From Planococcus halocryophilus (GTDB lineage Bacteria > Bacillota > Bacilli > Bacillales_A > Planococcaceae): a stretch of 64,000 bases of DNA. Positions within the stretch are counted from its first letter, which is position 1. Each line of letters starts with the position of its first letter. This document shows positions 54,200 to 62,678 of this stretch, piece by piece. Both the position numbers and the translations under genes were made by a program. The stretch spans positions 124,001 through 188,000 of the forward strand of contig NZ_JAKVTG010000006.1 in the NCBI RefSeq assembly GCF_022489025.1. The letters run 5' to 3'. The notes beneath the pieces were generated by a model. It was not told the DNA's origin. It did no database searches and was given only the letters and a program-made list of their open reading frames with translations.

Positions 54200-56261
54200 A
54201 ACATATCGCTTAGAAAATTTGTCTTGCACAAGTTGTGCAGCTAAATTCGAAAAAAATATTCGAGGATTACCGGATATCAAAAACGTGGATTTGAACTTTG
54301 GAGCTTCCAAACTAACAATTGACGGAGATGTACCAATTGAAGCGCTTGAAAAAGCAGGGGCATTCGATCATATCCGGATTTATCCAGAAAAAGAGAAAAT
54401 AAAAGTCGTTCCGTTTTATCAGCGGAGACAAACAATGGAAACAGCTTTTTCACTATTATTACTAATAGCCGGAATCATTGTTTCGTTTCAAACGAGCGAA
54501 ACAAATCCTTTTGCCATTGCGTTATTTGCGGGATCCATGGCAATCGGAGGTTATCATATGTTCTGGACAGGCTTAAGAAACTTAGGTGAGTTCCAGTTTG
54601 ATATGAAAACATTAATGACCATCGCTATTATAGGTGCGGTCATTATTGGTGAATGGCGAGAAGGAGCAGTTGTTGTCTTCCTTTTTGCTGTCAGTGAAGC
54701 ATTAGAATCATTTTCAATGAACAAAGCGCGTCAATCGATTCGCAGTTTGATGGACTTGGCTCCGGCACGAGCGTTAATTCAACGTGCTGGTGAATTGATC
54801 GAGTTGGATACAGAAGAAATTCGAATCGGTGACATTTTAATCGTCAAACCGGGACAGAAAATCGCGATGGACGGAACAGTTCTACGCGGAGAGTCAGCTG
54901 TTAACCAAGCGGCAATAACAGGAGAATCGATTCCTGCAGTTAAAACTGTAGGAGATGAAGTATTTGCCGGTACCATGAACGAAGAAGGCGCATTAGAAGT
55001 TACTGTCACAAAACGTGTGGAAGATACGACAATCGCCAAAATTATTCATTTGGTAGAAGAAGCACAAGCTGAAAAAGCGCCAACTCAGAAGTTTATTGAC
55101 CAATTTGCGAAATACTATACACCGGCCATTATCGTTATTGCCTTTTTAGTAGCCATCGTACCCGGCTTTGTAACGGGCAACTGGGAACTGTGGGTTTATC
55201 AAGGTTTGGCAGTGCTCGTTGTAGGTTGTCCATGTGCTTTAGTTGTATCAACACCAGTAGCGATTGTGACAGCAATTGGTAACGCTGCACGACAAGGCGT
55301 ACTGATTAAAGGTGGTATTCACTTAGAAGAAACAGGACAGATTAAAGCTGTCGCTTTTGATAAAACCGGAACTTTAACAAAAGGTTATCCAGAAGTGACA
55401 GACGTAATTGCACAAGACGCTATTACAGAAGAAGAGTTATTAAAACTAGCGGCATCGGTAGAAACCATGTCTCAGCATCCTTTAGCAAAAGCTATTTCTA
55501 AAACAGCAGCAAGCACCTATCCTTCTGAAAACTTTAATTCGGTTACAGGAAAAGGCGCATATGCCACAGTTAACGAAGAAAGCATTTACGTCGGCAGTTT
55601 AATTTGGGCAGAAGAAAAGGGCTTACGCATTCCTGAAAAAGCGCGTAAACTTCAAGAGAGTGGAAAATCTGTCACTGCTGTCTTTTCAGAAACAGTACTG
55701 CTAGGCATTATCGCAATAGCCGATGCTATTCGCGTAGAAAGTCCATCCATTATTAAGCAGTTAAAAGCGATGGGCATCGAGCAAACCATCATGCTTACAG
55801 GAGATCATCCGGCAACGGCAACTGCCATTGCTTCGGAAATCGGTATGACAGATGTTCGAGCAGGTCTCATGCCAGAAGATAAATTAGCTGCGATTAAAGA
55901 TCTTCAAAAACAATATGGCCGAGTCGCTATGGTTGGAGATGGCATAAATGACGCACCCGCGTTAGCTGCTTCAAGTATTGGTATTGCAATGGGCGGAGCA
56001 GGAACAGATGCGGCGCTCGAAACAGCAGATATTGCACTAATGGCTGATGATTTGGAAAAACTTCCTTATACGATTCGACTCAGCCGAAAGACATTGCGTA
56101 TAATAAAAGAAAACATCGTCTTTGCATTAGGGCTCAAGATATTGGCATTGCTATTAATTATTCCTGGTTGGTTAACTTTATGGATCGCAATTTTTGCGGA
56201 TATGGGTGCCACGCTATTGGTAATTTTAAATGCATTGCGTCTTGTGAAAGTTCAGAAGTGA
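54192..56261 (+). CDS. cadA: Cd/Zn/Pb-exporting P1B-type ATPase CadA
   Basis: 689 aa. One heavy-metal-associated domain with C12/C15 (CTSCA), about eight membrane helices, the ion-site CPC (346-348), the phosphorylated DKTGT (390-394) and GDGINDAPA. The set matches zinc/cadmium/lead exporters rather than copper pumps (no HP-type copper loop features, and linked to cadC). A TTG start within the end of cadC is used, with AAGGTG upstream. Confidence 0.93.
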   Translation: MVKTYRLENLSCTSCAAKFEKNIRGLPDIKNVDLNFGASKLTIDGDVPIEALEKAGAFDHIRIYPEKEKIKVVPFYQRRQTMETAFSLLLLIAGIIVSFQTSETNPFAIALFAGSMAIGGYHMFWTGLRNLGEFQFDMKTLMTIAIIGAVIIGEWREGAVVVFLFAVSEALESFSMNKARQSIRSLMDLAPARALIQRAGELIELDTEEIRIGDILIVKPGQKIAMDGTVLRGESAVNQAAITGESIPAVKTVGDEVFAGTMNEEGALEVTVTKRVEDTTIAKIIHLVEEAQAEKAPTQKFIDQFAKYYTPAIIVIAFLVAIVPGFVTGNWELWVYQGLAVLVVGCPCALVVSTPVAIVTAIGNAARQGVLIKGGIHLEETGQIKAVAFDKTGTLTKGYPEVTDVIAQDAITEEELLKLAASVETMSQHPLAKAISKTAASTYPSENFNSVTGKGAYATVNEESIYVGSLIWAEEKGLRIPEKARKLQESGKSVTAVFSETVLLGIIAIADAIRVESPSIIKQLKAMGIEQTIMLTGDHPATATAIASEIGMTDVRAGLMPEDKLAAIKDLQKQYGRVAMVGDGINDAPALAASSIGIAMGGAGTDAALETADIALMADDLEKLPYTIRLSRKTLRIIKENIVFALGLKILALLLIIPGWLTLWIAIFADMGATLLVILNALRLVKVQK

Positions 56262-56282
56262 GGTACGTTTGGAGGTTTTGTA

Positions 56283-57404
56283 TTGAGATTAACAGAGTGG
56301 ACAATGGAAGAGCAGGAACAGCTAATTCATTTTATGACAACAAATTCTTGGCCTTTTCATGGTCATGAACATCCAGTCCGGGCTTTAATTGAGAAAACAA
56401 TTGAAGAAGGCGGTTATAAATCGGACCAAGTTACGACATTTTGGATTGAAAACGAAGACAAAAAACAAGTAGGTTTAGTACAAATATTTGATCTGCAAGA
56501 TGACATTCCATTGTTTGATCTGAGAATTGCTGATCCTTACCGAAACAAAGGTTATGGTCCTAAAGCTTTGAAAATGGTAGCGGATTATGTTTTTTCGCTA
56601 CCAGAAAAGAAAATTAGGCTAGAAGGTAATACGCGCCACGATAATTTTGCGATGCGTAAAGCGTTTGAACGAACTGGCTTTGTTAAAGAAGCTCATCTAC
56701 GGCAAGCTTGGTTTTCGCCGCGAGAAAATCGGTATTATGATGCGGTAATTTATGGCATGACACGTGAAGACTGGCAGGCAGGAATTACAACGCCCGTTCT
56801 TTGGGATGACGCTGTAATTGAAACGAAAGCACCACCATTCAATCCGATCTTACTCGATTTTCCTGAAGAATTTGAATCAGAGCGATTGCTTATTCGTGCA
56901 CCTAGAAAAGAGGATGCAAAGGCTAATTATGAGGCAGTCATGCATTCGCTAGAGTCATTTCGACCGTGGTTACAATTTGCGCAGCAAAAGCCGGAGCTTG
57001 AAAAAATAGAGGCAACATTAATTGAAGCGGAAGCAAACTTTAAATTGCGTAAAGATTTACGCCTACATTTTTTCTTGAAAGAAACCGGACAGTTTATTGG
57101 CTCTACAGGACTTCATCGCATTGATTGGGAAGTGCGCAAGTTTGAAATTGGCTATTGGGTAGACAGCCGTTATGAAGGCAAAGGGTTTGTCTCGGAAGCA
57201 GTGGACCGGATTACTCGTTTTGCTTTTGAGGAGCTAGGTGCAAACCGTGTCGAAATTCGTTGTGACCCGGACAATGTTCGGAGCCGTGCAGTAGCGAACC
57301 GACTGAATTTTGAATTGGAAGGTATTTTACGCAACGATACCGTTTCTCGTGTTGGAAACAAACTACGGGATACATGTGTGTATGCTAAAATTCGAGAAGA
57401 ATAG
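56283..57404 (+). CDS. Tandem GNAT acetyltransferase
   Basis: 373 aa with two GNAT domains. The first spans about residues 1-160 (LRIADPYRNKGYGPKALKMV). The second spans about 190-373, is of the RimJ/RimL type, and contains FEIGYWVDSRYEGKGFVSEAV and NVRSRAVANRLNFE. It may acetylate a protein N-terminus or an amine; the substrate is unknown. A TTG start follows GGAGG by 8 nt. It is 21 bp after cadA but need not be functionally linked. Confidence 0.85.
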   Translation: MRLTEWTMEEQEQLIHFMTTNSWPFHGHEHPVRALIEKTIEEGGYKSDQVTTFWIENEDKKQVGLVQIFDLQDDIPLFDLRIADPYRNKGYGPKALKMVADYVFSLPEKKIRLEGNTRHDNFAMRKAFERTGFVKEAHLRQAWFSPRENRYYDAVIYGMTREDWQAGITTPVLWDDAVIETKAPPFNPILLDFPEEFESERLLIRAPRKEDAKANYEAVMHSLESFRPWLQFAQQKPELEKIEATLIEAEANFKLRKDLRLHFFLKETGQFIGSTGLHRIDWEVRKFEIGYWVDSRYEGKGFVSEAVDRITRFAFEELGANRVEIRCDPDNVRSRAVANRLNFELEGILRNDTVSRVGNKLRDTCVYAKIREE

Positions 57405-57415
57405 CCAATTAAACA

Positions 57416-57467
57416 AAAAAGGGTTGTCCCGAAAGTCATTTATCACGACTTTTGAGACAACCCTTTA
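57416..57467. terminator. Terminator between the tandem GNAT gene and the small membrane gene
   Basis: AAAAAAGGGTTGTC and GACAACCCTTT arms with inner AAGTC/GACTT pairing. Confidence 0.8.
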
Positions 57468-57486
57468 TGTGTCCATCATGCTATGG

Positions 57487-57642
57487 TTATAAACCTTTAC
57501 GACCGGTAACCAAATTGATAACTAAAATGATTGCAGCAATAATTAATAGAATGTGTATAAGACCGCCTGCAACGTCCATTAAAAATCCGATAAGCCATAC
57601 TACAATAACAACTGCAAGAATAATCCAAAGAATACGTGCCAT
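57487..57642 (-). CDS. Small membrane protein, lmo0937 family (51 aa)
   Basis: 51 codons beginning MARILWIILAVVIVVWLIGF and ending VINLVTGRKGL: two hydrophobic helices joined by DVAGG. This is the pattern of the lmo0937 (DUF5670) family of tiny Gram-positive membrane proteins, whose function is unknown. AGGTGA lies 7 nt before the ATG, and it shares a terminator with the opposing GNAT gene. It is easy to miss because of its length. Confidence 0.85.
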   Translation of the reverse strand: MARILWIILAVVIVVWLIGFLMDVAGGLIHILLIIAAIILVINLVTGRKGL

Positions 57643-57818
57643 GTTTTTTCACCTAACCTTTCTGTAATCGTTATTTTGATTATAGTAATAGGTACCCCGG
57701 AGATAATTAACTTAAACCTTTCTGAAAAAATGAATTGTTTGAAGCTAGACTCAGTCGAGTTGTTTCAATGATGGCGGTATAGTAAACTAAACATAGCTAA
57801 GTGAGGGAGGAAAGAATT

Positions 57819-58241
57819 TTGCCTACTCCAAGTATGGAAGACCATATTGAAATCATATATTCTTTAATTGAGCAAAAAGGCTATGCGCGAGTATCGGATA
57901 TCGCGGAGGCCTTATCCGTGCTACCTTCTTCTGTGACTAAGATGGTACAGAAGTTAGATAAAGACGGCTACTTAATATACGAACGCTACAGAGGGCTTGT
58001 GCTAACGCCAAAAGGTCAAAAGCTAGGTAAACGACTTTTAGAGCGGCATGGCTTACTTGAGCAGTTTCTACAGTTAATCGGCGTAGATGAAGAACGGATT
58101 TATGGAGATGTCGAAGGTATCGAACATCATTTGAGCTGGAATTCAATCGACCGAATTGCTGATTTGGTCCAACTACTGGAAGAAAGCCCGGATTTTACGG
58201 AAAAACTTAAACAAATGAAAGCAGCAGGAAAAGACAGTTAA
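57819..58241 (+). CDS. mntR: Manganese-responsive repressor MntR
   Basis: 140 aa DtxR-family regulator. From the TTG start at 57819, residues line up with B. subtilis MntR: metal ligands Asp8 and Glu11 (SMEDHIE), His77 (ERHGLLEQF) and the EGIEHH cluster. The winged helix includes [25 protein letters not shown]. It represses manganese importers and activates exporters when Mn is high. GGGAGG precedes the TTG; an upstream GTG lies within that ribosome binding site. Confidence 0.93.
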   Translation: MPTPSMEDHIEIIYSLIEQKGYARVSDIAEALSVLPSSVTKMVQKLDKDGYLIYERYRGLVLTPKGQKLGKRLLERHGLLEQFLQLIGVDEERIYGDVEGIEHHLSWNSIDRIADLVQLLEESPDFTEKLKQMKAAGKDS

Positions 58242-58262
58242 AGAAAATAGGAGGAACTAATT

Positions 58263-59123
58263 ATGGCTTTACACCCAGGGTTAAAAGCAGTACTGCAAGT
58301 AAAAGATCGTTCGACGTCGCAATGGATTTTGTCAGATGGTTCAGGCGATGAAGTAATGATGAATGCATCAGAAATCGAAGAAGGGCAGGAAATCGGAGAA
58401 GAAATTGAAGTATTCCTTTACCGCAATCGCCAAGGAGGCGTTTCGGCAACACCGATGATTCCGCATATTTTGCCAAGTGAATATGGCTGGGCGAAAGTCT
58501 TGAAAGTATCACAGCGTGAAGGGGCAGTAGTCGATATCGGCACAACACGCGAAGTTTATTTGTTACCAGCGGATCTTCCGCAAATTTTAGAATTATGGCC
58601 AAAACAAGGCGATCACATCTTTATGACGCTTCGTACAGATCGCCACGGCGATTTATATGGACGTTTAGCTACAGAAGAAAAAGTATTGGAATTGATGGAA
58701 CCAGCACCAGAAACTCTCTTCAATCAAAACCTACAAGCGCGCGCTTATCGTTTATTGCCGGTTGGGACGTTTATGCTCTCAGTGCCAGAAATGCACCGAA
58801 TCTTTGTTCACGAAACAGAGCGTAAAGAAGAGCCGCGTTTAGGTGAAGAAAAAACAGTGCGTATTATCGGGGTAAAAGATGATGGTACATTGAATGGTTC
58901 TTTACTTCCTAGAAAGCAAGAACGCTTATTAGATGATGCCGAAGAAATTATGCGTTATTTAGAACAGTCAGGCGGAAAAATGCCGTTTACGGATAAATCT
59001 TCACCAGACGAAATCCAAGAAATTTTCGGTATGAGTAAAGCTGCTTTTAAACGAGCACTCGGTAAATTGTACAAAAACCGTCAAATCATTCAAGAAGAAG
59101 GATGGACAATGTCGACAAAGTAA
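58263..59123 (+). CDS. cvfB: S1-like RNA-binding protein CvfB (YitL-like)
   Basis: 286 aa. Several S1-like OB folds (residues about 1-210) are followed by a winged-helix tail (SPDEIQEIFGMSKAAFKRALGKLYKNRQI). This matches CvfB, an RNA-binding virulence factor regulator of Staphylococcus, and B. subtilis YitL. AGGAGG precedes the ATG; it lies 21 bp after mntR. Confidence 0.9.
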   Translation: MALHPGLKAVLQVKDRSTSQWILSDGSGDEVMMNASEIEEGQEIGEEIEVFLYRNRQGGVSATPMIPHILPSEYGWAKVLKVSQREGAVVDIGTTREVYLLPADLPQILELWPKQGDHIFMTLRTDRHGDLYGRLATEEKVLELMEPAPETLFNQNLQARAYRLLPVGTFMLSVPEMHRIFVHETERKEEPRLGEEKTVRIIGVKDDGTLNGSLLPRKQERLLDDAEEIMRYLEQSGGKMPFTDKSSPDEIQEIFGMSKAAFKRALGKLYKNRQIIQEEGWTMSTK

Positions 59124-59176
59124 AGGAACCTTTTCAAGTTAATTTCGTATTAATTTGAAGAAAGGGGCAAGTTAAA

Positions 59177-60064
59177 ATGAGAAAAATAATTACTGTAATA
59201 GCATTACTGTTTGCATTGTCTGTTGTGCTACCGTCATATAGTTCGGCAAATGTCGGCATTAATGAAAAGTTCGGTTTGCCAATTGTAGTTTACGGAGGTA
59301 ATTTATCAGCAGATGAAAAAGCATCCGTAGCTGAAAGTTTAGACGTAGCAGGAGAAATAGATGTAGAAGAAATTGAAGTAACGGGTCAAGATTTGATCAA
59401 GTACATTAAAGACGGCGATTCTCGCGCCAATATGTATTCATCGGCCAAAATCACACGTAAAGATGAAGGTGCTGGTTTGGTCATTGAAATCGTGACGCCT
59501 GAAAACATTACGCAAGTGACAACGGAAATGTATGCTAATGCGATGTTGACTGCCGGTATTGAAAACGCAACAGTAGAAGTAGCGGCACCAAAAGCCGTTA
59601 CGGGGCATTCAGCACTTGTTGGAATTTACAAAGCTTACGAAGTGAACGGAGAAGCACTAGATCCAGAGCGCACTGACGTGGCTAATGATGAATTGACAGT
59701 TGCGACGGAGCTTGTAGACGGTGGCGTTGGGGACGACGAAGTTAGTGAGTTGTTAACAGAGATTAAAAAACAAATTGCTGAAAAAAACCCCGCTTCGCGT
59801 GAAGAGGTAGAACAAATAGTTGAAGAGCAATTAGACAAGCTTCAAATCGAGTTGAGCCCAGAAGATCGTCAGTTATTAGTGGATTTGATGGACCGCATTC
59901 GCCAACTGGATATCGATTTTTCAAAATGGTCAACGCAACTAGAAGATTTGAGTAAAACAATTGAAGATAAAATCACCACGATCGTTAATGATGAAGGATT
60001 TTGGGCAAGTGTAAAAAAATTCTTTAAAAATATAGCGGACACTGTAAGTGGTTGGTTCAATTAA
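59177..60064 (+). CDS. Secreted DUF1002 protein (YpuA-like)
   Basis: 295 aa. A signal peptide with cleavage after about residue 24 (SYSSA-N) is followed by a domain of DUF1002 type (FGLPIVVYGGNLSADEK, TRKDEGAGLVIEIVTPENITQVT, AVTGHSALVGIYKAYE) like B. subtilis YpuA. The C-terminal part is a long acidic helix-rich tail. Function is not known; it is probably exported. GAAAGGGG precedes the ATG. A terminator follows. Confidence 0.85.
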   Translation: MRKIITVIALLFALSVVLPSYSSANVGINEKFGLPIVVYGGNLSADEKASVAESLDVAGEIDVEEIEVTGQDLIKYIKDGDSRANMYSSAKITRKDEGAGLVIEIVTPENITQVTTEMYANAMLTAGIENATVEVAAPKAVTGHSALVGIYKAYEVNGEALDPERTDVANDELTVATELVDGGVGDDEVSELLTEIKKQIAEKNPASREEVEQIVEEQLDKLQIELSPEDRQLLVDLMDRIRQLDIDFSKWSTQLEDLSKTIEDKITTIVNDEGFWASVKKFFKNIADTVSGWFN

Positions 60065-60067
60065 ATG

Positions 60068-60105
60068 AAAACAGGCAAACCTTGGAATAGGGTTGCCTGT
60101 TTTTT
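60068..60105 (+). terminator. Terminator after the ypuA-like gene
   Basis: AAAACAGGCAA and TTGCCTGTTTT arms with a T tail. Confidence 0.82.
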
Positions 60106-60113
60106 GTTAAAGC

Positions 60114-60176
60114 TTAATATCTTGAGGAGAACAAAAGTCAGTGATAGTATAAAGTTAATATCTTGAATTGGAGATA
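60114..60176 (+). promoter_or_regulatory. Promoter and MhqR-like operators of the dioxygenase gene
   Basis: TTGAGG (60122-60127), a 17-bp gap, TAGTAT (60145-60150). TTAATATCTTGA occurs at 60114-60125 and 60155-60166. The second is part of TATCTTGAATTGGAGATA (60159-60176), close to the MhqR operator TATCTCGAATTCGAGATA. Confidence 0.65.
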
Positions 60177-60193
60177 AACGGGGAGGGCTAATG

Positions 60194-61159
60194 ATGAAGT
60201 TGGAAGGTATTCACCATGTTTCGGCGATAACAGCAAATGCTGTTGCCAATCATGACTTTTTTACTCGGATTCTTGGATTACGTTTAGTTAAAAAAACGGT
60301 CAATCAAGACAATCCTTCTTCTTATCATTTATTTTACGCCGATGCTGTTGGAACTCCGGGTACTGATATGACATATTTTGATATCCCTATGGCAGGACGT
60401 ACTTATCCCGGTGTATCAAGTATTAGTAATACAGCATTTCGTGTGAAAAGTAGCGAGGCATTGGAATATTGGGTCGATCGTTTTAATAAATTTAAAGTGC
60501 CTCATGGGAAAATTGAGCAAGGTTTCAACCGCTCAACACTGACATTTCAAGATTTCGAAGGCTCCAGGTTAATGTTGGTAGTTGATGATGGCAGTGGAAT
60601 TGAGTACGGCATCCCGTGGACAAAAGGTGGGGTTCCTGAAGATTTTGCGATTGTTGGATTAGGTCCCGTACGATTAACGGTCCGAAAAAGTAATAAAACG
60701 GCAGCTATTTTGACTACTGTTATGGGATTTGAACAGATTGGGGAATATCCATCAACTGTAGAGGGACAAAAAGATATTTTAGTCTTTTCAACAGGAGATG
60801 GCGGTCCTGCTGGCGAAATACATTTAGAAGAGCGGTCGGATCTTCCGCCGGAACGCCCTGGTAGAGGAAGTGTCCATCACGTTGCGTTCCGTATCAAAAC
60901 GGATGAAGAATATAACAAATGGAATGAACATTTGCGTTCAAATGGTTTGATGACTTCCGGAGAAATCGACCGTTATTATTTTAAGGCCATTTATTTCAGA
61001 GAGCCTAATGGGATTCTCTTTGAATTGTCAACAGATGGGCCAGGGTTTGCAACAGATGAACCGATTGACCGTTTAGGAAATGGACTTGCGTTACCGCCAT
61101 TTTTAGAAACAAAACGCAGTCAAATCGAAGCATCTTTACAACCATTGGACACCGAGTAG
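60194..61159 (+). CDS. Ring-cleaving dioxygenase of the VOC fold (MhqA/MhqO/MhqE-like)
   Basis: About 321 aa with two paired VOC modules. LEGIHHVSAITANAVANHDFFTRILGLRLVKKTVNQD and SVHHVAFRI carry metal-binding His; a C-terminal Glu lies in GILFELSTDGPGF. The family matches B. subtilis hydroquinone dioxygenases induced through MhqR. It probably opens the ring of hydroquinones. Two consecutive ATGs are possible (60191, 60194), both near GGGAGGG. MhqR-like operators precede it. Confidence 0.88.
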   Translation: MKLEGIHHVSAITANAVANHDFFTRILGLRLVKKTVNQDNPSSYHLFYADAVGTPGTDMTYFDIPMAGRTYPGVSSISNTAFRVKSSEALEYWVDRFNKFKVPHGKIEQGFNRSTLTFQDFEGSRLMLVVDDGSGIEYGIPWTKGGVPEDFAIVGLGPVRLTVRKSNKTAAILTTVMGFEQIGEYPSTVEGQKDILVFSTGDGGPAGEIHLEERSDLPPERPGRGSVHHVAFRIKTDEEYNKWNEHLRSNGLMTSGEIDRYYFKAIYFREPNGILFELSTDGPGFATDEPIDRLGNGLALPPFLETKRSQIEASLQPLDTE

Positions 61160-61177
61160 AATAGGGGGAAATAGAAA

Positions 61178-61459
61178 ATGGATTTTAAATTAGTTGAATT
61201 AGGCAGTGATGAATTTGCTTACCGCTTTGAAGACGAAGGTGTAACGAAAGGTGAACTTGCTTGGACACAATTGGCTGATGTGATGGTCATTGAACATACG
61301 TTTGTTGAAGAATCACTACGCCATCAAGGGGTAGCTAAAAAGCTTTTAGACCAAACGGCAAACTTTGCTCGTGAACATGGTTATAAGGTAGAACCTGTTT
61401 GTTCTTACGCAGTATCTGCTTTTGATCGTTACAACGACTATGATGATATTAAAATATAA
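61178..61459 (+). CDS. Small GNAT-like acetyltransferase (Acetyltransf_CG type)
   Basis: 93 aa, the compact GNAT form with the acetyl-CoA loop EESLRHQGVAKKLLDQTANFAREHGYKVEPVCSYA. Members of this YjdJ-like group may acetylate small molecules; the activity is not known. It is 18 bp after the dioxygenase gene, with AGGGGGAA upstream, so probably on the same transcript. Confidence 0.87.
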   Translation: MDFKLVELGSDEFAYRFEDEGVTKGELAWTQLADVMVIEHTFVEESLRHQGVAKKLLDQTANFAREHGYKVEPVCSYAVSAFDRYNDYDDIKI

Positions 61460-61472
61460 ATAATAGACACAC

Positions 61473-61510
61473 AAAAAGCAATCCGCTGCTACTCGAGTGG
61501 ATTGCTTTTG
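61473..61510. terminator. Bidirectional terminator
   Basis: ACAAAAAGCAATCC and GGATTGCTTTTGT around a 14-nt loop; it serves the GNAT gene and the opposing small ORFs. Confidence 0.8.
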
Positions 61511-61537
61511 TTAATGTTCTACTATGTAGTTTTTCAT
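61511..61537 (-). CDS. Tiny ORF of 8 codons (MKNYIVEH)
   Basis: ATG at 61537 with GGAGG 7 nt upstream and a stop directly before the terminator. It lies 14 bp after the 32-aa ORF. It may be a translated peptide, a leader, or chance. The good ribosome binding site is the only positive sign. Confidence 0.35.
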   Translation of the reverse strand: MKNYIVEH

Positions 61538-61551
61538 TGGATACCTCCGTT

Positions 61552-61650
61552 TTAAATGCTTGTCATTAAGAAAACGATAGCTGTTAAAATTGAAGCTCCA
61601 CCAACACCGTACATAAAATCTGTTTGACTAAAAATTAGGTTTTTTTCCAT
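61552..61650 (-). CDS. 32-aa hydrophobic peptide, unknown
   Basis: ATG at 61650, preceded by GAAAGGAG with 8-nt spacing, reads MEKNLIFSQTDF followed by a membrane-like helix YGVGGASILTAIVFLMTSI and stops. It is the only sense content in the 344-bp gap, and is followed by an 8-codon ORF and a terminator. Its size and single helix fit small membrane regulators, type I toxins or exported peptides, but no family is recognised. Confidence 0.55.
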   Translation of the reverse strand: MEKNLIFSQTDFMYGVGGASILTAIVFLMTSI

Positions 61651-61803
61651 TTTTTAGAACTCCTTTCAAATCTTTGTTATTAATAAACTACCCGCTTATG
61701 AGCTTTCTAAACAGGTTTTATTAATTTAATTAGGGGAAAAGAATAAGAAAGGAGTATTTCCTTATATGTGAGTATAAAAAACTAAATAGAAGGGGTGAGG
61801 AGA

Positions 61804-62358
61804 ATGAATCAAGAAACCGTAAATAGAGCAGGAGAAAAAGTTCTTGGTATTATCGGAATCGTCTTTAATATTTTAGCGATGGCATTAATTGGTTTTGCGA
61901 TGGCAAGTTACTCAAGGACACCAGAATTCCGACAGTCTATCGAAGATGCAATTAGAGCAGATCCAACTATGGCAAATCCTGAAGATGTGGAAATGATTAT
62001 GAATATGATGTCTTCAGGTTTTGGTGTGATGGGGTGGGTTATGATTGCAGTGTTGGCACTCAGCACGTTATTAGCAATTATTGCTATTGTAAACCTTCGT
62101 AAAAAAGGAAATGCATCTACAGCTGGTGTATTATTCATCTTGGCAGGTTTGTTTGCAGGCTTATTATCATTAACTTCTATTTTGTTCTACATTGCCGCCA
62201 TTATGTGCTTTGTTCGTAAACCGCGAGTACAGCACACGCAAAGTTTACGTGATGACGATTTCAAGTACCAAGAAGATGAATTCCACCGTAAAGAAGATTC
62301 GTTTAATAACGATTCTACAACGCATAAAGACGATGACACGCCTTATCGTCCGCTATAA
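61804..62358 (+). CDS. DUF4064 membrane protein
   Basis: 184 aa with about four hydrophobic segments: one near the N-terminus (VLGIIGIVFNILAMALIGFAMA), then MGWVMIAVLALSTLLAIIAIV, and two in GVLFILAGLFAGLLSLTSILFYIAAIMCFV. The N-terminal and middle pattern with NRAGEKVLGIIG is that of DUF4064. The C-terminal tail is very hydrophilic (Asp/Lys/His/Asn-rich). ATG 61804 is used; GGGGTGAG is 6-7 nt upstream. Function unknown. Confidence 0.8.
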   Translation: MNQETVNRAGEKVLGIIGIVFNILAMALIGFAMASYSRTPEFRQSIEDAIRADPTMANPEDVEMIMNMMSSGFGVMGWVMIAVLALSTLLAIIAIVNLRKKGNASTAGVLFILAGLFAGLLSLTSILFYIAAIMCFVRKPRVQHTQSLRDDDFKYQEDEFHRKEDSFNNDSTTHKDDDTPYRPL

Positions 62359-62367
62359 AAAGTCATG

Positions 62368-62405
62368 AGTTTACAAAAACCGCTACCTATAAGGTGGCGG
62401 TTTTT
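62368..62405. terminator. Terminator, first copy of a 38-bp direct repeat
   Basis: ACCGC.ACCTATAAGGT.GCGGT stem with T tract. A copy differing at one base lies at 62641-62678. It serves the DUF4064 gene. Confidence 0.8.
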
Positions 62406-62470
62406 TAGAGTTTGGAACAAGTTAATAACCTATTATATTTCTTGGAAAGTCCATACTTTCACTTTCTAAA

Positions 62471-62642
62471 ACATAAAAACACTGTCTAAGTATTTGGAGA
62501 AGCGGTTGCTCGACTCCTGTGGGAATGGCGGGCTTGAGAGACCCCGCAGAGAGCGTCAGCGAACGAGGAGGCTCGATGTCCGCCCCACGGAAAGCGAGCG
62601 ATAAGCTTCGGGAAATACGGTTATTCGGGTCTTTCTCGACAG
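62471..62642. repeat. MITE-like GC-rich palindromic element
   Basis: Ends ACTGTC (from about 62481) and GACAGT (to 62643) are complementary. Inside, GTATTT...GAAGC...GCTCG pairs with CGAGC...GCTTC...AAATAC. The core (GACTCCTGTGGGAATGGCGG to CCGCCCCACGGAAAGCGAGC) has the look of a repeat widespread in Bacillales, from memory. No ORF. It sits between two terminators. Confidence 0.75.
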
Positions 62643-62678
62643 TTTACAAAAACCGCTACCTATAAGGTAGCGGTTTTT
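62641..62678. terminator. Terminator, second copy of the 38-bp direct repeat
   Basis: Same as 62368-62405 except for one base (A for G in the 3' arm), which makes the stem perfect. It lies at the end of the minus-strand GNAT gene. Confidence 0.8.
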
